Below, in pieces: positions 18,037 to 27,300 of a stretch of DNA of 32,553 bases. Position 1 is the first letter of the stretch. Each line of letters opens with the position of its first letter. The DNA is from Chromatiales bacterium. Lineage in GTDB: Bacteria; Pseudomonadota; Gammaproteobacteria; Thiohalomonadales; Thiohalomonadaceae. Where the stretch lies: the NCBI GenBank assembly GCA_003251535.1, contig QKFD01000114.1, forward strand, positions 1 to 32,553, in the 5' to 3' direction. The notes beneath the pieces are model-generated. The model had not been told where the DNA came from. It saw only the letters and a program-made list of their open reading frames with translations, and made no database searches. Made by a program: the position numbers and the translations under genes.

Positions 18037-19281
18037 TTAGGCCACCGCGGCGCTCTCTAACACCTCTTCATCGATATAGGCATCAAGGCGCAGCCCAGGG
18101 CGCGCCTCCGGGCTCTCCCGATGCCGGCCGGTAAACTCATCACACATCCGCTCCCAGATGATGTATTTGTGGATCTCCGCCGTGCCCCCCGCCATGTGCA
18201 GCCCGATCGCCTCTCGGCACTTGCGCTCCAGATCGCACTCTTTGCGATAGCCGTAGTTGCCGAGGACCCGAATGGCATCCAGCGTCGCCTCCCCCAGCGA
18301 CTCCGCGGCAAACAGCTTGGAGACCGAGGCCTGCAACGTGCAATCCTCACCCCGGCTCAGGTGCCAGAGCGAGCGGTAGACAATCCCGTGCAGCAGTTCG
18401 AGGTTGACCCGCATCTTCAGGATGCGCTCTTGGACATATTGGAAGTCGGCGATCTTCTTCAGGAACGCCTCCCGCTTCATCGCCCAGGCCATCGCCTCGT
18501 TGATCACCGGTCGGAGGTAGCCCATCACCGTCAGCCCAACGAGGACCCGCTCGACGAGGAAGCCGAAGTAGAGCACCTCCATACCCCCACCGGGCCGACC
18601 CAGCATGGCGCTATCGCCCACCGGCTTCTGATAGAAGCGCACATGGCCCGTCGGGGTGCCCCGATTGCCCATCAGGTCCAGGGGGCCGGTCATCTCCACC
18701 TTGTCACCGGAGAGCGGCGCCAGGAAGGCGGTGATATCCTTCTCGCCTGCCTCGGGGAAGCGGGCAAACAACACACAGACATCCGCCACCGGGATGTTGG
18801 TGATGTTCCACTTCTCCCCATCCAGGCAGAGGGTACCCGCCGCGTCCCGCCCCGCCTGGAGTTTGATGCGGCGCACATCGGATCCCCCCTGCCGCTCGGT
18901 GATGGCAAAGGCGGCGATGGATTCGCCAGAGATGAGGCGCGGCAACCAGTAGGCCTTCTGCTCATCGTTGCCATAGCCGATGATGGCGCTCTGGGCGAGC
19001 CCCACCTGGGCGGCGACCGAGATCAAAAAGCCGAAGTCCTCACACCCCTCGGCAAACCCCTCAAGGGCGGCGGCAAACTCCCAGATCCCGCGACCGCCAC
19101 CGCCATACTCCTTGGGCATGTGCAGGCCAAAGAAGCCGGTCTCCGCCAGGCGCCGCCAGAGGGCGCGATCAAACTCTGCATCCTCATCCCGCTGCCGCGC
19201 CCCAGGACTGACCAGATCACGGCCGATCTGGCGGAACTTGGCGTGGAGCTGCTGCTGCTCTTCCGTAAAGGCAAAATCCAT
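18037..19281 (-). CDS. Acyl-CoA dehydrogenase, FAD-dependent
   Basis: The 414-residue protein has the full ACAD fold: FGLHMPKEYGGGG, AFAITERQGGSDV, ERVLVGLTVMGYL and LGNYGYRKECDLERKCREA. The usual catalytic Glu just before the GT of the C-terminal motif is Gly365 (MAGGTAEIHKYI). In isovaleryl-CoA and long-chain dehydrogenases, where that position is also small, the base is a Glu in helix G. E244 in FLVERVLVG fits that position, so the protein is probably active. It would introduce a 2,3-double bond in an acyl-CoA; the chain is unknown. It is 12 bp after the E1/GNAT gene and 32 bp before the exporter. Confidence 0.9.
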   Translation of the reverse strand: MDFAFTEEQQQLHAKFRQIGRDLVSPGARQRDEDAEFDRALWRRLAETGFFGLHMPKEYGGGGRGIWEFAAALEGFAEGCEDFGFLISVAAQVGLAQSAIIGYGNDEQKAYWLPRLISGESIAAFAITERQGGSDVRRIKLQAGRDAAGTLCLDGEKWNITNIPVADVCVLFARFPEAGEKDITAFLAPLSGDKVEMTGPLDLMGNRGTPTGHVRFYQKPVGDSAMLGRPGGGMEVLYFGFLVERVLVGLTVMGYLRPVINEAMAWAMKREAFLKKIADFQYVQERILKMRVNLELLHGIVYRSLWHLSRGEDCTLQASVSKLFAAESLGEATLDAIRVLGNYGYRKECDLERKCREAIGLHMAGGTAEIHKYIIWERMCDEFTGRHRESPEARPGLRLDAYIDEEVLESAAVA

Positions 19282-19293
19282 GATGAAACCTCC

Positions 19294-21036
19294 TTATTCG
19301 CTGGGATTGTGGCGCAGGGTCTCGCGTGCCTTCTGCCACTCTGCATCGGGCAGCTGCAACGCGGCCTCCACCGCCCCGAGCTGCGTTTGATCGACATCGG
19401 CCATACGGAAGGCCAAGGGGAAGACCTGCCGGCCGTGGTAGCGCGGTCCATAGAGATAGCCCTCCGGGGGGTTGGCCGGCCGATCCTGCAACAGCTGCGG
19501 GCGCGCCCCTAAGAACTGGAGCGTCGCCACCATGATCGACGGCTCACCATCACCGGCGATGGCGGCGATCTGATTATCTGGATCGAGGGCGTGGCGCAGG
19601 CAGGCGGTCAACATCAGTGCCGTGGCCCGCGTGGCGCGCGGGTCCTCTTTGGCCAGCGACTGGCAGCGGGTGATGCGCCCCACCTCGCGCACCCCCTCGA
19701 TGGGCAGCGACTGGATCCACCGCACATCGTCAAACACCGCTCGACCAAAGGCGCGCTCGGCGGAGAGCCAGTTGCGGGTGGTAGAGGAGAAGGGCACGCC
19801 GTGATCGGCCGCCGCCTTGATGGTGGCGTAGGCCAGCAGCTGCCCGCTGGCGGTATCCACCGTCAGCATGTGGCGGTCATCCGGCCGGAAGTTGCTGAGG
19901 GGCTCGCCAAACTCCGCCAGGGCGACGCGGGTATCGACAAAGCCGACCCGAGCGTAGTTGACAAAGGCGAACTCGGTGGCGCGGGCGATGAACTCCTCGG
20001 GGGTGTTGGCGTGGCGCAGCTGATACACCGCAAGGCCGCCACTGCTGGCCACCGGCGCGATGATCTCGTTGCGCAGCAGCGGCAGCAGCCGGGGGGCACG
20101 GTAGTTGGCGAGGTAGGCCGCTACACTGTCGTGGGCGACCCCCTGGGGGCCGCGCCGACGGCGCACATCGGCCAGCACCGCGTCGCGGCTGGCGCTACTG
20201 CGCTCCGCGGCGTTGGGCTGGATCCAGTTGCGCACATCCTGGTAGATATCGCTGTTCACCGGCCGCCCAGCCAGCAACTCGATCACCGCCGCGGTGGCGA
20301 TGATGCCAAACAGATTGGCGGCAATCGCCAGCTGGGAGACAAAATCCTTGCCGGCGTAGACGCGCTCCAGCTCATCGATGATCTCGTTGCGCAGGTAGCG
20401 CTCCGGCACCAGCAGGCTACAGACCGCCAGCGGATCCAACTCCTCGATGTGGTGGGCCGAGATCACCCCATCCAACAGCGGTTGATCCGGGTTGCGGTAG
20501 TCGTAGATGGGGACAAACTGGGCGGTGCCCATGTCATAGCCGGAGATGACCGCCTTGCGCTGCCGCTGCGCCTCTTCATGCAGGCGCCACTTCATCCGCA
20601 GACCGGCCTGGGTGGTGACATCCACCGCATCGATCACCACATCGGCCCGCGCCACCAGGGCGGTGACATTGGCCGGCGTGATGCCGTCGGTATGCAGTTC
20701 AAACTCGGCGTTGGGGTTGATGCTGTGGCAGCGCTCGGCAAAGACGGCCGGCTTGGCCCGGCCGATATCGGCCAAGGTCATATTTTGCCGGTTGATGTTA
20801 TTGAGTTCATAACTGCCGTTGTCCGCCAGGATGAGATGTTCGGCCCCCGAGCGCACCAGGACCTCGATGGTGGAGCCCCCGGTGGAGCCGCAGCCGGCCA
20901 CCAAGATGGTGGCCTGGCGGAGGGTCAGCTGATCTTCGGCGCTAATGAATCCGGTATTGCGCAGGGTAAATTCCTGGTAGAAACCAGGGGCGGTTGGCAA
21001 CTGTTGGACTACTTCTGCACAAGTGCTGGTCTGCAT
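19294..21036 (-). CDS. E1/ThiF-like adenylyltransferase fused to a GNAT/autoinducer-synthase-like domain
   Basis: The 580-residue protein is the first gene of the operon. Residues about 25-260 form an E1/ThiF domain. They contain the nucleotide loop VAGCGSTGG (47-54), NINRQ with the E1-type Arg (80-84), K95 (GRAKPAV) and IDAVDV (135-140). No CxxC zinc pairs are seen, and Cys206 is the only candidate I noted for a thioester. Residues about 345-545 look like a GNAT/acyl-homoserine-lactone-synthase fold. They include GFVDTR, DTASGQLLAYATIKAA, EVGRITRCQ (451-459, at the place of LuxI E-x-SR) and LMLTACLRHA, ending LYGPRYHGRQVFPLAF. The fusion would join an adenylating and an acyl-transferring activity. 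Its substrate is unknown, and the second domain call is by pattern only. It starts 36 nt after the predicted lux-type promoter. Confidence 0.75.
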   Translation of the reverse strand: MQTSTCAEVVQQLPTAPGFYQEFTLRNTGFISAEDQLTLRQATILVAGCGSTGGSTIEVLVRSGAEHLILADNGSYELNNINRQNMTLADIGRAKPAVFAERCHSINPNAEFELHTDGITPANVTALVARADVVIDAVDVTTQAGLRMKWRLHEEAQRQRKAVISGYDMGTAQFVPIYDYRNPDQPLLDGVISAHHIEELDPLAVCSLLVPERYLRNEIIDELERVYAGKDFVSQLAIAANLFGIIATAAVIELLAGRPVNSDIYQDVRNWIQPNAAERSSASRDAVLADVRRRRGPQGVAHDSVAAYLANYRAPRLLPLLRNEIIAPVASSGGLAVYQLRHANTPEEFIARATEFAFVNYARVGFVDTRVALAEFGEPLSNFRPDDRHMLTVDTASGQLLAYATIKAAADHGVPFSSTTRNWLSAERAFGRAVFDDVRWIQSLPIEGVREVGRITRCQSLAKEDPRATRATALMLTACLRHALDPDNQIAAIAGDGEPSIMVATLQFLGARPQLLQDRPANPPEGYLYGPRYHGRQVFPLAFRMADVDQTQLGAVEAALQLPDAEWQKARETLRHNPSE

Positions 21037-21373
21037 CGCTTCGCCCTACCGTAGGTGTGTTCTCCATGTTGGGGCGAGATCCTACGCGAAGCGCTCCAGC
21101 GTCATACCTGCGAACTGTGACAGCTTGTTTTTTTCGCTTAAATGTGGCACGGCAAGGGCGCGGCGGCCACCGCCAGGGCGATGGTGCCCTAGTGGAGCTG
21201 GGCAGCGCGGGGGCCTGGCAGCAACCTCGGCGGGGGGAGCGAATGGGGCGGCGGCCTGGCGCCGCCAACGCTGGGTAAAACTTAGAGCGTAGTCAAAAGT
21301 GGCTCAGGGAGGGGGGACGATGGGGTGCGGCCGCGCCCACCCCCGCGGGGCGGGGAGGGGCGCTGGGGCGGGG
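21037..21373. other. 337-bp intergenic region: operon promoter and GC-rich hairpins
   Basis: The segment lies between the end of the LuxR-type gene and the start of the biosynthetic operon, both on the minus strand. It contains the lux-box-like promoter at 21079-21125, an A-rich tract directly upstream of it (minus-strand AAAAAAAC, about 21126-21134) and a hairpin GGCGGCG/CGCCGCC at 21249-21263. No gene is visible in it. Confidence 0.6.
21079..21125 (-). promoter_or_regulatory. lux-box-like element and -10 of the E1/GNAT operon
   Basis: The 20-mer at 21106-21125, ACCTGCGAACTGTGACAGCT on the plus strand, has the CTG-N10-CAG frame of lux boxes, with ACCTG on one side. On the minus strand a -10-like TAGGAT (21084 to 21079, four of six) follows 21 nt after it. 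The box thus occupies the -35 place, as in the V. fischeri luxI promoter. The predicted leader to the ATG at 21036 is about 36 nt. The outer half-sites are imperfect, with five of ten inverted positions matching. Confidence 0.6.
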
Positions 21374-22234
21374 TTAACGGAGGTCGCCGTCGGTGCCGGT
21401 GAGTCGGAGGCCAGCCGCCGCCGGGAGCAGCAGGTTCTCCCCAGCGGGGGCGCGGTCGGCGGCATCGTTCTGTGAGTGGGCGCGGCGCTCGGGCAGCAGG
21501 CTCAGCCGTTGGGCGATGGAGACGGTGTGCATCTTGTTGGCCGCCCCCAGCTTCTGCATGGCGTTGCGCAGGTGGAAGTGGGTGGTGCGCTCCGAGATGC
21601 TGAGGATCTGGGAGGTCTCCCAGGCGGTCTTGCCCTCCGCCGCCCACATCACACACTCCAGCTCCCGCTGCGTGAGGCTGGGGGGTTCGGCGGAGCTACC
21701 CATGAGGTGGTCCACGGCGTCGTGGAGGTAGGGGGCCAGCGAGTAGGCGTGGGAGCAGATGTGCTCCAGGGTCTGCTGCCCCTGGTTGCGCGGCAGGGAG
21801 ACGCACAACATGCTGAAGGAGTGGGCGCTGCGCATGGGGATGGTCACCATGAAATCCAGCTGCACCTCCAGCAGCGCCTCCCAGTAGAAGCGCTCCTTGG
21901 CGTCCATATCGGCCGGGAGGTGGTAGAGGTCCCACACCGTGGGGGTGATACTGCGGCGGCAGAGATCCAGCTTTGGGTCAAACTCCTGCAACCCCAGCTC
22001 GTAGTAGCGATCGATCCAGCTCTTGGGGCAGTTGGTGAGGGTCACCACCTGGCCGCTCGCCCCGGAGCTGCCCTCCAGGCTCCAATCCAGGCGGAAAAAA
22101 TCCACCCCTAGGTCACTGAATAGTCGCCCCAGGGTCGTCTCTTGCTGGCCTAGGTTGCGCGCCTGGAGCAGCGCGCTCAGCTCATCCTGCCACGAGCCGG
22201 TCAGGATTGGACTCTTCCACTGCCCCATTGGCAT
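21374..22234 (-). CDS. LuxR-family quorum-sensing regulator
   Basis: The 286-residue protein has an N-terminal autoinducer-binding domain and a C-terminal GerE DNA-binding domain (about 185-250). The latter shows SLTQRELECVMWAAEGKT and ISERTTHFHLRNAMQKLGAANK. TraR reference residues W57, Y61, D70, P71 and W85 correspond at a constant offset to W73, Y77, D86, P87 and W101. The sixth, G113, is Met129. DNA-binding E178 and G188 correspond to E191 and G201. A tail of about 35 residues follows the HTH domain. The ATG at 22234 has GAGGGAG about six nt upstream. No separate luxI gene is in the window. It lies directly upstream of the operon bearing a lux-box-like site, so it probably controls that operon. 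Confidence 0.93.
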   Translation of the reverse strand: MPMGQWKSPILTGSWQDELSALLQARNLGQQETTLGRLFSDLGVDFFRLDWSLEGSSGASGQVVTLTNCPKSWIDRYYELGLQEFDPKLDLCRRSITPTVWDLYHLPADMDAKERFYWEALLEVQLDFMVTIPMRSAHSFSMLCVSLPRNQGQQTLEHICSHAYSLAPYLHDAVDHLMGSSAEPPSLTQRELECVMWAAEGKTAWETSQILSISERTTHFHLRNAMQKLGAANKMHTVSIAQRLSLLPERRAHSQNDAADRAPAGENLLLPAAAGLRLTGTDGDLR

Positions 22235-22335
22235 CACCGCTCCCTCTGTGCCATCCCTCTGCTGACCCCCTCATCATCGCCCCCCACACCCAGGTGGCCA
22301 ATGACGCGCCTCACATAACGATCCGCCCACGCCCC

Positions 22336-22341
22336 TTTATA
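22336..22341 (-). promoter_or_regulatory. Candidate -10 of the LuxR-type gene
   Basis: Minus-strand TATAAA lies about 100 nt before the LuxR ATG. The -35 spacing region has no good match, so the call is weak. It could also reflect an activator-dependent promoter. Confidence 0.25.
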
Positions 22342-22382
22342 AAGATTCCTTGACGCATTAGAAGGGAGCCGCTTTGCCGCTG

Positions 22383-25583
<3,201 letters not shown>

Positions 25584-25588
25584 ACGGG

Positions 25589-27175
25589 TTACGCCCCTAG
25601 GGTGGCGGCCGGTGGCAGGTGGAGGTAACGGGGATCCAGCGTGGTGTCACGCCCTATCAGCTGGCGGAAGAGTAGCCGAAACTGCTCGTCGGAGCGGCGG
25701 CGATCACGCCGCTCCTCAAACGCCTTGACCGCCTGCTCCAGGCTCTCGTTGCCGTGCTGGCTGCGCTCCTCTGGATCGGTGGGGCGCAGCACGTGGCTGA
25801 AGGCGCGGAAGAGGATCTCTTGCAGTAGCCGCTGCTCCGCCAAGCAGTCAGGAAAGCGGTCAGCGTCGATATCACCTTGTGAGCTACCGCTCAACACCGC
25901 CCAGAGCAGGTGCAGCGCCGCCGGCTGTCGCTCGATGAGCCGCCACACCGGGCGGTGGAACTGGCGCAGGTAGTGGAACAGGACAAAGCGGCGCGCTTCG
26001 GCGCGGTCACTGCCGATCCACTCCCCTGCCCGGTGCAGCCCCCAGGCGGCACAGAGGCCGTTGGTGAAGTTCTTGACCTTGCGTGGATTGGGTTCCAGCA
26101 GCTGCTCGATATCCTGCGCCATCGCCTCGGCGGCGACGATGCCGTGCTGGCGTAGCTGCTGCGCCACCACCGCGGTCACCTGCGGGCCGTTGGGCAGCGG
26201 TACCGCCAGGGTGGCCTGAAACAGCTTTTCCAGATATTCACGGTTGCTATCCTCCGAGCGGCCGGTCCAGTGATTACGCAGCGCCTCCAGCACCGCCCCA
26301 TCGTCGAGGCCGAAGACGAAGAGGCAGCGCCGGCTGGAGAGGTAGAGCTTGATCGCCTCCAGCAGGCGGACGATCACCTCCTGTTCACAGCGATCCAGGT
26401 CGTCGATAAAGACCACCAGGCGGGCGTGCTGCTCCGCCTCCTCGGCCTGGCCCCGCCGGATCAGCGGCGCCCGCAGGGCGGTCAGCGCCTCGTTCACCGC
26501 ATCCTCAAACAGGAGGTGGAAGCGCTGGCCGTCACTAGGGGCGAGCAGATCCGGCTCCGCCTCGCGCCACGCCTGGCGCATCCCCTCGCTGACGCCCCGC
26601 GCCAGGCTCGCCGGGCGGCCAGTCACCAAGGTGGCGGCGGCATCCACGGTGTGCTCCAGCAGCTTGGCGGCGGCGAGGCCGCCGCGCCGATTGATCGCCT
26701 GCCAACCCCGCTTAAGCCGCCGACCGTGACGCGCCGGGGCGGTGAGCCGCGCCTCAAACTGGGTGCGGATCTCCTTCACCAGCGGCACCAGTGGATTGGA
26801 CTCATTCTGGTGCTGCCAGGGGGAGAACCAGACGCAGAGCAGGCCATCCAGGCGCAAGTAGTACTCCTCTGGCCACTGGAGTTCGCCCTTGCGCCCCGCC
26901 TCCCAGCCGCGGAAGCGCTGCCACTCCTCCTGCCCCTCCCGCTCCGGCTGGGCCATGGGGCGGGGCTGCTGGATCGGCTCGCCACCGAGGGTGACAAAGG
27001 CGCGCCGCAGCACGCTGGTCTTGCCCGCTCCCCACTTGCCGATCACCCCCAGGGTGAACGGGGGCTGCGCCTCCAGTACTATACGCGCCACTTGATCACC
27101 GGCGGCGCCGAGGCCGAGCCCCCCCTCCAGGGTCCAGAGGTCGTTGAGGTAGCGGTGGTTGTCCATGGCGTCCAT
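25589..27175 (-). CDS. KAP-family P-loop NTPase
   Basis: The 528-residue protein has the KAP layout. Walker A is GKWGAGKTS at 46-54. The KAP hallmark VWFSPWQHQ is at 115-123, the place of the usual vWFnaW. A long insert with a hydrophobic/Gly-rich part covers about 160-205. Walker B VVFIDDLDRCE lies at 254-264, followed by CLFVFGLDDGAVLEAL. The C-terminal part includes NPRKVKNFTN, typical of the family. KAP NTPases are often membrane-linked, but here the insert is too polar to call a segment. I chose the ATG at 27175 with GGGAG four nt upstream; 27166 is possible. It is the first gene of the KAP-NACHT pair and divergent from the WD40 gene. Confidence 0.92.
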   Translation of the reverse strand: MDAMDNHRYLNDLWTLEGGLGLGAAGDQVARIVLEAQPPFTLGVIGKWGAGKTSVLRRAFVTLGGEPIQQPRPMAQPEREGQEEWQRFRGWEAGRKGELQWPEEYYLRLDGLLCVWFSPWQHQNESNPLVPLVKEIRTQFEARLTAPARHGRRLKRGWQAINRRGGLAAAKLLEHTVDAAATLVTGRPASLARGVSEGMRQAWREAEPDLLAPSDGQRFHLLFEDAVNEALTALRAPLIRRGQAEEAEQHARLVVFIDDLDRCEQEVIVRLLEAIKLYLSSRRCLFVFGLDDGAVLEALRNHWTGRSEDSNREYLEKLFQATLAVPLPNGPQVTAVVAQQLRQHGIVAAEAMAQDIEQLLEPNPRKVKNFTNGLCAAWGLHRAGEWIGSDRAEARRFVLFHYLRQFHRPVWRLIERQPAALHLLWAVLSGSSQGDIDADRFPDCLAEQRLLQEILFRAFSHVLRPTDPEERSQHGNESLEQAVKAFEERRDRRRSDEQFRLLFRQLIGRDTTLDPRYLHLPPAATLGA

Positions 27176-27207
27176 GCCGCTCCCGCGGGCGAGGTGTTGG
27201 GGTCGGG

Positions 27208-27213
27208 ATTGTA
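27208..27213 (-). promoter_or_regulatory. Candidate -10 of the KAP-NACHT operon
   Basis: Minus-strand TACAAT matches five of six -10 positions, 33 nt before the KAP ATG. No good -35 is seen at 17-18 bp. The hairpin TGCCC-TCCCT-GGGCA at 27223-27237 overlaps that place. Confidence 0.35.
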
Positions 27214-27300
27214 CCCGGCCCATGCCCTCCCTGGGCAGGCGGACCGGCCCCACGGCGGCGCCCGGCGGATCCCGACTCTCCAACTCAGGGCGATCTATAT

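Noticed and set aside
19591-21054. 487-codon plus-strand open frame opposite the E1/GNAT gene
   Set aside because: Antisense shadow with low-complexity Gly/His/Gln composition; the minus strand carries the E1 motifs.
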